A stretch of 64,000 nucleotides of DNA from Ceratothoa steindachneri (lineage: Eukaryota; Arthropoda; Malacostraca; Isopoda; Cymothoidae): contig OZ018322.1 in NCBI GenBank assembly GCA_963969495.1, positions 157,510,848 through 157,574,847 on the forward strand. Direction: 5' to 3'. The notes beneath the pieces are model-generated. The model searched no databases. It was not told the DNA's origin and saw nothing but the letters and a program-made list of their open reading frames with translations. Shown here piece after piece: positions 33,691 through 45,077 of this stretch; position 1 is the first letter of the stretch, and each line of letters opens with the position of its first letter. Both the position numbers and the translations under genes were made by a program.

Positions 33691-35483
33691 CTAATTTGAT
33701 CTAGAATCGTACTTGGCATTTAAATGGATCATTTCAAGGAGGTTTATGTTTGAGCTTAGGTAATCAGAAAATTGCAAACAATTTATCTCATAATTGCATG
33801 TAGTTAATAGTGCCGCTTTTAAAGTATCTATATTTAATCTGCTTTTTTCGTCTTCCCAGTTATTTTTCATCATTGAAAATACCCTCTCTGTTGGTGCATT
33901 TGCTCCTGGTAGACTCAAAAAAGAATTCTACAACCTGATAAATGTTTTCAAATGTAATATTCTGACTTTTGAAATGTGCAAATATTTCCAACCATCTACT
34001 GTCAGCCTCAATTTCACGATCATTCCACTCTTTATTTTTTTCTAATGTGACAAAATTCTTAATACAAGTTACTTCATCGAAAAAACCATCATCATTTATT
34101 GTGGAATTGGGTCTCTTGGTAAGAATAAATTCAAGTGCTTCTTTAACTTCTCTTCAGAAGATTAAGTTGCGAAGAAGAATACAGTTGAAATTTGCCATCT
34201 CTTCAAAATTTATAGTCCATTGGTTCAAATATTCTATACATGAATTATAGAATGTCAAAGTAGTTTCTTTAAATCTTTCTATATCATTTTCTTCTTTCTC
34301 TAAATCCTTCAGCATTTTATCCACAGCTAAGGGCAAAAATGACTCACGTTTTCTTTCATTCAATTTCAGCCTTAAGTCTTTAAGAATAAAGGCAATCTCT
34401 GCCATAGAAGCCGATTGAAAGTCCACTTTTAGGATGTAATCATGGAATACTGCACTATGATTGTGTACAAAATACCAAAAATGCTCGGCACACGGATTGT
34501 CAAAAAACTGTCTTAGAATAGTAGGACATTATTTGTGAGACGAGAAATATACTTTGAAAGGCTTGAATAGTCGAAGAACCTTTCAATAGCTGGCTTCAAA
34601 GCCAGCCACCTGGTCTTACTGTATCCTAAAATCTGTTGAAACTCCACGTCAACAGAATCACATATCTTTTAGTTCTTCTACCCTGACTTTATAAATGTAA
34701 AAGAATGAGTAGATTTTTACAACCTCATTTTCGACATCAATAGGCAGAAAATCACATACACTTTTCAAGGCGTTATTTAAAACATGAGCTGGACAATTGA
34801 CACCGATTATTTTTTTACCAAAACCTTGCTGTATTCTAGAAAAGACATTATTATTTTCATCTCTTGATGACCCCCCAAAGTTTGAATTTGTATTATCAGC
34901 ACATAGTGCCTGTACTTTATTGGACAAATTATGAGAATCTAAGATTTTCTGTATCAAATTGAATAATATTTCAGATGTCTCACCGACTAATTGTGCTACT
35001 TCTATTATTCTTACATTAACTCCATTTGTAGGCAAAAAATACCTAACCAATAAAACCCACTTTGACATTGCCATGGTTTAAACAATTACTGTAAAGTGTT
35101 ATGTAGTTGGCAAGTGAGAGATCATCTTTGTAATGACTGCAGAATATCAGGCTGAAAGACATTAGATAAAATGACTGCCGTTTTAGTTTGCGCGCAAGCA
35201 AATTTTTTTTTGAAGCATTTTATTATTAGTTTTCAAGTGCAATCCGTGGATCTAAATGAGTGGTTGTGTTTGATTGAATGTAAACCCAAGTTCCTTCTGC
35301 TACTGCTGTGCTTTTTTTCTCTTCATTGAAAGTTTTACCTATTAAAAATGATTCTAACGACCTGCTTGATGATGCGCAGACATCAGCTCGTTTATGCTTA
35401 TCCGAGTTCAAATGGCGTTTAATATCACGTCTCCCTCCACTTGCAATTGAGAAGCTAGAAAAACATTTGTCACATTTTACCAC
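33691..35483 (-). pseudogene. hAT transposase with BED zinc finger, broken
   Basis: Minus-strand pieces in order. A BED-type finger at 35483-35400 reads CDKCFSSFSIASGG with HLNSDKH, i.e. C-x2-C and H-x4-H. An open piece at 35074-34658 has VQALCADNTNSNFGGSS, where the DN matches the second catalytic region, and VNCPAHVLNNALK, the C-x2-H insertion-domain motif. A helical piece lies at 34426-34154. A C-terminal piece at 33918-33691 starts LPGANAPTERVFSMM and then NWEDEKSRLNIDTL. This holds the last catalytic glutamate (TERVF) and the dimerisation region. Frameshifts and stops between the pieces inactivate it. Confidence 0.85.
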
Positions 35484-35871
35484 GCTCTAAGTATTTGTCC
35501 TTCGTTCACTAAGTCTTCAATAAAGCGACACTTTCTTTTTGGAGCAATCTTAAAAACAAAAGGGTAATTGATATGATACGTCACACTAGTTAAAAAATCC
35601 CGGGATGACTGAGTGACAAATGAATTTTAATGAAAAAAATAATAAGGAATGACTCTCCGAACGAGTCAATGACTCAAATTGAGTTACGACAGTCTGCTAT
35701 TTGAAGTGGCGTTGCCAAATGTTTTCCAAGTCGATAATTACTTATGATTGTTTGACAGAATGTCCACCTGCATTTTCCAATGCTGGACTTTACATTGTCC
35801 AGCATTGAGTAGTCATTTTTGCTGGACAAATGATCTAAAATCAGCAAAATGCTGGATGTCTGGGCAGCCTA

Positions 35872-36100
35872 GTCATACCAATATATGAGTGGAAGAGGAG
35901 CTTATAGTGTCCTAGGTTGCATTTATACTCATATATTACATGGGTTCTTTGCTTAAGTTCAGGTTTCGGCCTCAGATTGTTTCCCATGATAAGGGTGGCG
36001 GTTCGTCTAGTTTGATAGTATATAGTAAGCGATAAAAAAAGGTGCTTTCCTGCGGGACATTGCATTCATTGCGAAACTCACGTGCTCCTTTGTGAGGTTT
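35872..36100 (-). pseudogene. PLE E, upstream piece of the GIY-YIG domain
   Basis: The minus strand reads TIYYQTRRTATLIMGNN, then KQRTHVIYEYKCNLGHYKLL and SYIGMT, ending exactly at the hAT target duplication. It joins in frame with 33489-33231. The intact YIGMT differs from the YISMT of PLE D. Upstream RT sequence of this copy is missing. Confidence 0.85.
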
Positions 36101-36155
36101 TCCTTTCATATATATGAAAAGAAAAGAAACTCAAAACTGGCCTGTGAGTTAAAAT

Positions 36156-36418
<263 letters not shown>

Positions 36419-36429
36419 AGAAATTGGGC

Positions 36430-37055
36430 CAACCTTTGCCAACTCATTAATGTGACATCTCGATTAAATTTGTTTGATAATTGGCCATTGTCCTATAAAC
36501 CACTTGCTCAAAAACAATATGTGAATGATTGTTTTCTCTGTTTTCATAATAAATTTCCTGCAGACATATTTTTACACTGAACTAATGAGCAACATCCAAA
36601 TATAAAGTTTTTGAAAGAAGTTGATACAAACAAAGTTATTTTCTAGGGCTAACTGTATACATTGATGATGAAACGTTGAAAACTTTAATCTATAGAAAAC
36701 ACACGACCACAGAGTTGGGAGGCTAATAATATCAGTATACCGTAATTTACATTTAAACTGTCAAGTATAAAGACAAATATTAAGAGCCTACAGAATTTCC
36801 TCAATTTAGAAGGAATTTCAAAAACAAATGAGTTTTCTGAGAATATATTTTTCATTTAACATGCTTCCTATACATCTACTTGACAAGAATACACAAACTT
36901 TCTTAAATAAGCTCTTGCTCTCTGCCCTCATATACATCTCTGTTTCAAAACACCGTATTTTTATTAAACTATTTATTGGTCCGTCCACTCCTTTATGCCC
37001 GTAACCCATGAAAAAATCTCTCAAAGCCTTTTAATTCTACCTCAATGCCAATTTA
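36430..37055 (+). pseudogene. Penelope-like element F, RT palm and thumb fragment
   Basis: Translated pieces read QYVNDCFLCFHNKFPADIF, with YVND where YVDD is expected, then NEQHPNIKFLKEVDTNKVI and LTVYIDDETLK. Next comes ILRAYRISS followed by FLRIYFSFNMLPIHLLDKN and KLFIGPSTPL. This order is the post-motif-C half of a PLE RT, from a subfamily distinct from A and D. Only this part is left; the (TA)n tract replaces the sequence upstream. Several frameshifts are present. Confidence 0.7.
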
Positions 37056-37066
37056 ACTTGATATAC

Positions 37067-37087
37067 GAGGGGCTGTCAATAAGTTTT
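37067..37087 (+). repeat. Solitary mariner-type terminal repeat
   Basis: GAGGGGCTGTCAATAAGTTT matches the terminal repeat of the two mariners (GAGGGGCGGTCAATAAGTTT at the right end of copy 2). No partner end or transposase was found within the next few hundred bases, so it is a truncated copy or a MITE end. It is also where PLE F similarity stops. Confidence 0.55.
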
Positions 37088-37161
37088 CTTGCTCCTCTTT
37101 CGTTCCCTTTTTCTTTCTTGGAACGAGTGACTATCAACATAAGGTAATATGTATTTTTTGC

Positions 37162-37349
37162 ATTTATGAAGTCAATTAACATACAAAAACATGAAAAGGT
37201 AAAACACTAAAGAGAAACTTATGGCGCAGTAAATAAATTCATCCTATTTTAAAAAAAGCCTCGCTTTTTTTAATTTATTTACTGCGCCATAAGTTTCTCT
37301 TTAGTGTTTTACCTTTTCATGTTTTTTTATGTTAATTGACTTCATAAAT
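37162..37349. repeat. Near-perfect 78-bp palindrome with 32-bp loop
   Basis: 37162-37239 and 37272-37349 are reverse complements at 77 of 78 positions. The arm begins ATTTATGAAGTCAATTAAC and ends GCGCAGTAAATAAATT. The loop holds a further small hairpin (AAAAAAAGC / GCTTTTTT). It has no coding content. Confidence 0.97.
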
Positions 37350-37377
37350 TAATAATTTCTTTGACTAAATAGAATCT

Positions 37378-37412
37378 CTGAAGATGTTCGGAATTGTGTA
37401 ACGAAGCTTATG
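37378..37412 (+). other. PLE-type 3' signature (hammerhead-like core)
   Basis: CTCTGAAGATGTTCGG, loop, TAACGAAGC. It has the same CTGAAGA...CGAAG layout as the end of PLE D, and probably belongs to PLE F beyond the mariner-type end and the palindrome. Confidence 0.35.
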
Positions 37413-38030
37413 ACAGAGAAAAACAAATATCCTTTGGCAATGGAAATCTTGAAAATAATTACTATTTCACCTGACAATTTAGGTGTAAGCGTTTGGTAGG
37501 AGGGGGCGCAAATAATTTAAATTTTGAATACTGTATGTTGCTTATACCACTAAAATAACCTTACAGCAAAAACAATATATATATAGTTTCAATAACATCA
37601 TTTGGAAATTATTTATTTAATCGAAAATTATTAGGAGATAGTAAGAAAAATGTAACAAAATGCTATACATATATAGATAAAGAATAAGAAATGGTAGGAT
37701 TCAAATCACTCTGATCTGATAATCAGCAAAGTTTTGATGAAGCTACGTATTGGGCACACGCATCTTCCCCCTGAATATTTATAGAATTGGTAGCTTAAAG
37801 CTTTATTTAGAGAAAATAAGGTTTTACTATAAATCTTAATGAGTTAACTGATTTTTAATTCTTCTTGAATTTTATCTTGATATTAGGAATAGGTTAAAAC
37901 TTATAATTAGATGAAAGTACTCCCCCTCTTGATCTGTTAGCACAATACACAATTCCATTCAATTCGACTTAAATGAGATCCCACAGGAAGAAGAACACAA
38001 GAGAATAATCCATACAGTGCAGAGCTTAGA
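37413..38030. other. No gene recognised
   Basis: AT-rich spacer; no coherent coding frame was seen. Confidence 0.5.
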
Positions 38031-38195
38031 GTCACATATATATAAAAAGGAGATTCAAAGCGAGGCAGCTGCAAAACAGAGCAAATCCAAAAGAAACGAG
38101 TTTCAAAAAGACGGAGATCAAAAGCAGATGAAAAGAGATGGAGCTTTAAAAAGCCGAATTAAAAAAGAATAGCATTAAGAGGTAACACTCCAGAA
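38031..38195 (+). repeat. Short patch of GGAGATC-type purine-rich repeat
   Basis: AAAAGGAGATTCAAAG, AAAGACGGAGATCAAAAG and AAAGAGATGGAGC occur within ~150 bp, the same words as the 22-29-kb array. It shows the family is dispersed beyond the two larger copies. Confidence 0.5.
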
Positions 38196-38432
38196 TACAA
38201 GTTCGGTAACTTTATTGTGTTTTTATTTTGAATACCTTTTCTTCGGGTGCGCAAGGATATTATGTTATTGATAAGTTAAAGGAAACGACTAAAATTTCGG
38301 AAATGCCTGACCTCGAATTTTATTTTATTTTATATATATATAATTTCTTGGTCAAATTATAAAAAATTGTGTTTTTTTACTGTTTTCGCTAGGTTATTGG
38401 AATAGCATCATATTATATACATAAATCATTAT

Positions 38433-38535
38433 TTCTTGAGGAGTTCAGTAACCGCCTCTACGACCTAACCTCTACTAGTTCTCTCCTTATTCTTGGTAAC
38501 TTCAATCTTCCTAGCCACAATGAGACTTTTGGCGC
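38433..38535 (+). pseudogene. L2 LINE, endonuclease fragment 5' of the CR1 insertion
   Basis: One frame reads EEFSNRLYDLTSTSSLLIL then GNFNLPSHNETFG. This is the L2 endonuclease block around the metal-binding GDFNLPSHNE, with D changed to N. It stops at about 38535, and the next L2 residues reappear 4.2 kb downstream at about 42755. Confidence 0.8.
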
Positions 38536-38619
38536 ATTGATTCGGTCGGACGAACAGCAGCACATGGAGCCTGCCTTGTGAAAGATCCAAAACCTCTCTG
38601 ATCGATAGGCAGGAGCGAC

Positions 38620-39878
38620 TCACGTGGGGAGAACTCACCAAACCCCTTTTTTATCATTGATTGGTCACGAGTTTTCAGAGAGAGAGAAAGCGCTCAAAAG
38701 GACAGGCAAAAAAGGACCAGTTCGTCTAAAACACAAATGTGCAACATGCCATTTAAAAAAGTGGTGCGTTGACTTCCGGAGGGCTGCTACTCAAAATTCA
38801 GCCTTGAAAGTATCTGCACGACTTGCATACTGACGCGAGAGGTGGAGAAATTAAAAGACCTCTATAGAACCTCAGAGGAGAGAGCTAAAATCCTTGAAAA
38901 AAAGTTGGAGAAACTTGAAGCCCTTAACGCAGCTCAGATTCGATGCCTAGAAGAGGCGCCACCCACTGACGTGTCGAAATCCCCTGATACCCAAGCGGAC
39001 ATTCCTGCATCATCTGAGGCTAAGCTAGCTGAGGCGAAAGAAAAAGAGAAAAGGAAGAAAGGAGAAACGAATTAAAAAAGAAAAATAATAAAGTTGAAGC
39101 AAAAGTAGAAACAAAAATAGAAGAAAAACAGATAAACAAGAAGGAAAAGAAAGATAAGAATGTGGAGAGTAAAGAGGAAAAGGGGAGGCCTTTTCCACAA
39201 GGGAAGACCCCGTCTTCAGAGTCCAAGTGTCCGAAGGTCACCCTCATTGGTGACTCGCAAACACGGGATCTGCAGCTGCTGCTAAGGGCCCTCCTTCGCA
39301 CTAGCGTGAAGGTAAGCTGCCTGTCAGGACGGGGTAACCACAACATCAGAGTAGAGGCAGAGAAAGCTCAGATTTCTGAGAATTCAGTTGTTGCTTTGAT
39401 GGTGAGCGGCAACGACCTCTACCGCAGAGGGGGTAAGGTTTGCCTCAGTGGTAAGACCATCCAAACCGTGAAGGGAGCCATGGATGACATAGGGCTAAAA
39501 ACCCGCAAACGTGTTGTGGTTGGGATGCTTCCGAGAAGAGGTCCATCCCGAACCACTCACGAAAGAAACGTCGCAGTGAACAGAAGGTTGGCGGATCTCT
39601 GCACGGCAAAAGGAGTCTTCTTTGTGGACCCCTATCGTACCTTTATCGGTAGAGACGACCTCTACCAAAGGGACGGGGTACATCTCTCCTTTAAAGGGAA
39701 GGCCTTTCTCGCCAACCTAATTCAAGATGTCGTGCAACGCACCCAAAGGAGCGTTCGAAACAGAGCGAAAGCGGATGTGCGCCAGCATGCCCGTGTTACT
39801 CCTGGAACGACCTTCTCGGAGGTCGTCGAAAAAGCTGTGACCACGAAAACAAAGAAGCCGGGAAACGGAAAAGCGTAG
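38620..39878 (+). pseudogene. CR1 ORF1 with zinc finger, coiled coil and SGNH esterase domain
   Basis: An N-terminal Cys-rich part reads HKCATCHLKKWCVDF near 38730, then after a frameshift CTTCILTREVEKLK near 38815: paired CxxC motifs of a PHD-like finger. A coiled coil follows (EERAKILEKKLEKLEALNAA), then a Lys/Glu-rich linker with one frameshift near 39060. The 39162-39878 frame is open for 238 codons and forms an SGNH hydrolase: TLIGDSQTRDL (block I, Ser), ALMVSGNDLYRRGG (block III, GND) and YQRDGVHLSFKGK (block V, Asp and His). Esterase domains in ORF1 are a known feature of CR1 elements. All three catalytic blocks look intact here, in contrast to the decayed RT. The C-terminus is basic. 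Confidence 0.85.
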
Positions 39879-39899
39879 GAAGTCCTACACTAGGGGAGT

Positions 39900-42655
39900 C
39901 CCTCAAAGTTCTTCTGTTCAATGCGAGGTTAATCACGAATATGTTTCTTGAGCTCCGTCGCCTCGTAGTAACAGAGGAACCTGAAATAAGGGCCATAACG
40001 GAATCGTGGATAAAAACCTCAAGCCGAGATTTTGAAGGTGAATTCACGATTCCTGGTTACCAGCTCTTCCTGAAAGATTGGCCAGACAGAGAGGGTGGCG
40101 GTGTGATGTTGCATGCCAAGGATACTCTTAACTCGACGGATTGCAACATTGTATCCGACCATGAACTACAAGGTGTTGACCTAGAGATAGGTCCTGCCAA
40201 ATACAGGACCCTGGTGTTTTATAGACCTCCTGCCCAACTCGTTGAAAAGGACAGAGATCTGTACCAGCTACTAGGAGAAATTGTCGAAGACAGAGTGTCT
40301 ATCGTCATGGGTTATTTCTACACACAAGTTGACTGGGAAACCAGAGAACCCTGTGGTGAGAACGCACTACTCCTGGAGTTCGCGAACAACGAGTTCCTCA
40401 CTCAATGGGTGAGAGAGCCAACGAGAGGAAACAATATCCTCGACTTGATTTTCCCCTTTGAAAATGACATCGTTGAGGACCTCTCTGTTGGCGAAGAGCT
40501 CGGTGGCAGTGACCACCGACTAATTAGATTTGAGGTCAAAGTCCCGAAGGCAGGGCTTGCAACAAGTAAATTGAGAAAACTCGATTTGAAAGGAGCAGAC
40601 TTTGCAGGTTTTCGTGCTGGACTGACTAACGCGAGGCTAGAAGTGTGCAATGTTGTTGGAGACTCGTGGAACAGTTTCAAAACCACATTCATGAGTCTTC
40701 AATCGCGTATAATTCCTCTGAAATGTCCGCGTTAGGCTTCTGTTCAACCAAAGTGGTTTAATCGAAAAATCTACCAACTGCTTAGGAAGAAGAGAACTAT
40801 GTACCGGCAATCGAAGATCTCGGGTGACTTTGAAGAATACCGGAGGCTAGCCAGGAGAGTGAAGTCCAGCATAAGGGCGGCTAAGCGGTCTGAGGAACTC
40901 CGAGTGGCAAGACTCTGTAAAGAGAATCCCAAGGAGTTTTTTGGATATGTGAACAGCCGTAAACCAATCCCTTGAACGATTGGCCCGTTGAGAAATGAGG
41001 AGGGGGCATTAAAGCACTTAGATGCAAAAAATGCTAACCTCCTTAACGATTACTTCTCTTCAGTGTTTACTGAAGAGTGTTGTCCCATCCCCCAGCCAAT
41101 GGATTCCTACTCGGGAGAAAAGCTAGGGGATATAGACTTCACCGAAGGGGAAATAAAAAAAAGATCAGTGACCTAATGTCGAAAAGGTCACCTGGCTCGG
41201 ATGGGTTTCTACCTAAAGTGTTAAAAGAAGTGCGCCATCAAGTGTCACGACACCTGAGCGCAATATTCAACATGTCAATCCGGACCGAATGCGTTCCTAG
41301 AGACTGGCGTGAAGCGGAGGTGACTCCTATCTTCAAGATAGGAGACGGAAGCCAACCGTCAAACTACCGACCTATCACTCTGACTTCGATAGTCGGTAAA
41401 CTCATGGAAAGCATGATGGTGGACAAAATGATGTCGCATTTAGAGTCAAACCTGGTACTGAGGAGTTCCCAGCATGGCCCCGGAAGGCAACGGTCATGCC
41501 TGACGAACCTTGCGGAATTCTTCCACTTCGTGTTCAGTGAGCACGATCGGGACAAGGTGGTGGATGTGGTGTACTTAGACTTTCAGAAAGCTTTTGATAA
41601 GGTACCACACCGCCCCCTTCTCAGGAAAGTGCGAGCGCTGAGCATAGACGGAAAAGTAGCGGCTGGATCGAGAACTGGCTAAGTGGCAGACGGCAACGGG
41701 TGGTGGTGAATGGACAGGCTTCTAAGTGGGTGCCCGTTACTAGCGGTGTGCCTCAAGGTTCTGTCCTGGGACCACCACTATTCATCATCTACGTCATTGA
41801 CATGGACAGTGACATGGTTGCCAAGATTTTCAAATTTGCCGACGTTACCAAGCTTGCTATGAACGTTGCAAAGGATGGAAATACTGCTAGCCTGAAGGAA
41901 TATCTTGGGAAGATTGGGGAGTGGTCGGACACGTGACAAATGCCTTTTAACGTGGATAAATGCAAAGCGATACCTATCGGCCACAGAAACCCCCAATCTC
42001 AGTATATCCTTAAGGGCACTGCTCTTGAATCGAGTGACACTGAGAAGCACTTGGGTGTAACTATTACTAGCGACCTTAAGTTCTCGAAACAGTGCATCAA
42101 GGCAGAGAAGAAAGCCCAAAGGATGTTAGGCTACATAAAGCGCCAGTTTGGATACCGTAACAAGGAGATAGTGCTTTGTCTGTACAACTCCCTCGTTCGG
42201 CCGCACCTGGAGTATGGCGTACAATTTTGAAGGCCTTCGTTTCGAAAGGACATCGCAAGTTTGGAACGCGTACAAGCTAGGGCAACCAAACTGATTCACT
42301 CTATCCGATATAAAAGGTATGAGGATAGACTAAGGGAATTAGATCTGTTCTCGCTGGAAACCCGTAGACTGCGTGGTCAGCTCTTTGAAGTTTTCAAAAT
42401 ACTTTGAGGGTCCGACAATGTTGACTACCGGGATATTTTCACACTGAGTGAGAACAGAACGCGCAATCACGGCTTAAAACTTGAACTGAAGGGTTACAAC
42501 GGCAATCTGTGTGGAAATTTTTTAACTTACAGTATCTGCGGTAAGTGGAACGCACTTCCAGTGTAAGTTGTCAACAGTAAATCTTTTGACCAGTTCAAGT
42601 CAAGACTAGACAAAGTCTTGAAAAGTAGCCGTTTAGTGACGCAAAACAATTGATC
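39900..42655 (+). pseudogene. CR1 ORF2, endonuclease and reverse transcriptase
   Basis: The endonuclease is mostly in one frame at 39941-40735: ITESWIKTSSRDFEGEF, GGGVMLHAKDTL, then IVMGYFYTQVDWETRE, where MGDFN has become MGYFY, and GGSDHRLIRFEV. After a stop come RKKRTMYRQSKISGDFEEYR and NANLLNDYFSSVFTEE. The RT begins with RSPGSDGFLPKVLKE, PIFKIGDGSQPSNYRPITLT, SSQHGPGRQRSCLTNL and VYLDFQKAFDKVPH. Motif B is VTSGVPQGSVLGPPLF. The active site reads KFADVTKLA at about 41832, so FADD has become FADV. The thumb and C-terminus continue through GVTITSDLKFSKQC and YNSLVRPHLEYG to about 42650. About ten stops or frameshifts are present. Confidence 0.88.
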
Positions 42656-42754
42656 AGCCATGTGCCTGCTCGATTGCTAGTCCAAAGGTACCCTCTTTGA
42701 ATGGACCGTAAGGTCTCCTAGGGTACTTACTTTCCTTGTTACTCTTTGTTACCT

Positions 42755-45000
42755 CTTCTCTCTTACACAATATGTGTCATCCCCATACATGGTAATATCC
42801 TTGACTTAGTTATCTCGAACCTCCATATCTCTAAGCTAACATTAACTGACCTTTCCAATACGATTTCTGACCCCTTCTTAGTCAATTTTAAATTCTATAT
42901 TCCCTTCAACCTCCCTACTGGCTCGTTCCGAGATCCTACTATTTTCCGGAGACTATCGTCAATTGAAACTACTTCTCACTTCAACGATGTTGTTTGTGCC
43001 CTACCTCCTATTGATACTACTGATTCACCTAACTGAAACTTAAACTAACTGCACCAATCATTACTGGCCTGCTTTGACGTGCACGCCTCACTTATTACTT
43101 CTTCCTCAAACCGCCATCACTGCGCCAATTCATTCAAGGAGGTCCTTGCGTGCTCTTCGTAAAGCACGCCACCGTTGGCAGGACACAACCTAACTCTCAC
43201 TTGCCTACCGTCTTGCTACTTCGACATATTCTTCCAAATTAAAATCAGCTTTTGTCTGAGAGCAAGAATGACCTTCGAAATTACTTTCTTATCCTCTCTC
43301 GTCTTTCCTCGCCTCGCTGCATTTCCCCCATCTCTCCTTCCATCAATCGCTCTAATCTTTCTAAATTTTTCTCTGATAAAATTATTAACCTTCGCGCCAA
43401 ACTACCTCAGTCGTCTGAACAAGCCCACGCAGTTCTCCCCGACCATAATCCAGTGCTGCTTTATGTCCTTGCTCGGGTGTCCTCTGAGGAAGTAACTACC
43501 CTGATCTCACGATCTGAAAAATGTGGATTTCCCAAGGACGTCTTTCCACCCAAACTCCTCCACCAAATTCTTCCTACTGTCCTTCCACTGATTCTTCATC
43601 TCTTTAACACTTTTCTTGCCACAGGGGTGTTTGCCTCTTTCTTAAATAATGCCTCTTTTCGTCCTATCTTTAAAAAACAAACCTTAACTCCTCTGAACCA
43701 TCTAGCGCTTGTCTTATCTCACAGCTTCTATTCCTCTCTAAGATTCTCGAAAGAGTGGTTTTCTCTCGCCTTGATGACTATAATTCTAACTGCAATATCG
43801 ATGAAAAGTACCAATCGGGGTTTAAAGCGAAGCACTCTGCTGAAACCACTCTACTTAATGTTTCAGACGGTTTACGTAGAGCTGCCGATAGGGGTTGTAC
43901 ATCCATTCTATTCCTCTTACACCTCTTCTCTGCTTTCGACACCATCGGCCACACTGTCCTCCTTAATTGTCTTCAAACTTTCCTTGGTCTCTCGGGCACT
44001 ACACTTGCTTGGTTCCGCTCATACCTCACCCCCTGCACTCAGACTGTCGCGCTCGATAACTTCTCCTCCGAGACCACGCCCGTTCATTTTGAGGTGTCCT
44101 AGGACTCAGTCCTTGGTTCCCTCCTCTTTTGCATCTAATTAATTCCTCTTGGCTCCCTTCTTCGTGATTTGTGCCTGTCATTTTATCTCTATGCTGATGA
44201 CACTGAGATATACCTTTCCTCATCCCCTGTGTCTTACTCTGAATTAATTACTTAGCTCTTTTGAGCCTATACCTCCATAAACGAATGGCTGTCTGCCAAC
44301 TTTCTCAAACTTAATTACGATAAAACTGAAGTTCTCCTTGTTGGTACCACTTCAATGGTGGTGAAATATAAAGCTCTCTTCCCCTCCCTTAACCTTGGGG
44401 AAACCAATGTAGCCTTCTCCGTTACCATTAGTAATCCTGGTGTTATTTTTGATGAGCCACTCTCGTTTAAACCGCACATCCATCGAAGTTGTAAGTCTTT
44501 CCTTAGTTTCATTCGCAACTTTTCACGGGTTCGATCCCATTTCTAGTGAAACCCCCCCTTCTTCGTCACTTCACCCACTACAACTAGTTCAAATCTCTGC
44601 TGCCCGGATACTCCTTTGCCGTTCTAGGTTCTCTCTCCTTTGTCGCCTCTGTTACAGGAGCTACACTGGTTACCTATTTGTTATCGTACCCAGTATAAAA
44701 TTCTTCTCATCACCTACAAGGCTCTAAATCTTGAGGATCCACTTTATATCTCGTCTGCCTTCTCCCGTCGTCAAACTCCTCGGACACTTCGGTCTAACCT
44801 AACTTCCATTCTGAACACTCCTCGTTCTGTAATCTGCTTGATGGGTAAACCTTCCTTCTCAGTTTGTGCTCCTAGACTCTGGAGTGCTCTTCCTACCGAA
44901 GTCCGATCCTCTCCCTCCCTTGCTACTTTTAAACGTCTCCTGAAGACTCCTCTCTTCAGAATTGCCTTCTCTTCCCTGTAACCTTTCTCTACACTCGCTA
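42755..45000 (+). pseudogene. L2 LINE ORF2, from late endonuclease to C-terminus
   Basis: This continues the L2 endonuclease after the CR1: LTQYVSSP and, one frame away, HGNILDLVISNL. The RT follows as FPKDVFPPKLLHQILPTVLP, KILERVVFSRLDDY, KYQSGFKAKHSAETTLLNV, FSAFDTIGHTVLL and then LYADDTEIYLSSS at about 44187-44220, with the catalytic YADD intact. SFKPHIHRSCKSFLS follows. The C-terminus, LLQELHWLPICYRTQYKIL, ITYKALNLEDPLYIS and SFSVCAPRLWSALPTEVRS, is the usual L2 end, stopping at 44981. Several frameshifts and stops inactivate it. The element is 5'-truncated, since L2 similarity begins only at 38433. Confidence 0.88.
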
Positions 45001-45077
45001 CACAACCTGCGCTCTGTGAGGTTTAACAGCCCTGAAGGGCGCATTATAAATACTTATTATTATATTATTATTATAAG
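45001..45077 (+). repeat. L2 3' UTR and (TTA)n tail
   Basis: A short 3' UTR ends CCTGAAGGGCGCATTATAAA then TACTTATTATTATATTATT. The GCGC...ATAAATA...(ATT)n ending is typical of the L2 clade and marks the 3' end of the insertion. Confidence 0.8.

Larger units (their letters stand above)
33490..35871 (-). mobile_element. hAT-superfamily DNA transposon nested in PLE E
   Basis: The element starts TAGGCTGTCCA (33490) and ends TGGGCAGCCTA (35871), so the terminal inverted repeats match at 10 of 11 bases. It is flanked by GTCATACT (33482-33489) and GTCATACC (35872-35879), an 8-bp target duplication with one mismatch, as expected for hAT. The PLE reading is restored if the element and one duplication are removed. 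It carries a broken transposase on the minus strand, plus an internal (TA)n tract. Confidence 0.9.
38536..42750 (+). mobile_element. CR1-clade LINE inserted into an L2 LINE
   Basis: About 4.2 kb containing ORF1 (zinc finger, coiled coil, SGNH esterase) and ORF2 (endonuclease and RT) in CR1 order, without an RNase H domain. L2 endonuclease coding sequence lies directly on both sides, so the CR1 jumped into the L2. The exact ends are set only to within 10-20 bp, and no target duplication was obvious. This is among the most complete elements of the window. Confidence 0.85.

Noticed and set aside
43252..44142. 296-codon open frame as an independent gene
   Set aside because: Its first half is L2 RT sequence; after about 43735 it drifts out of the true frame (43755-44102).
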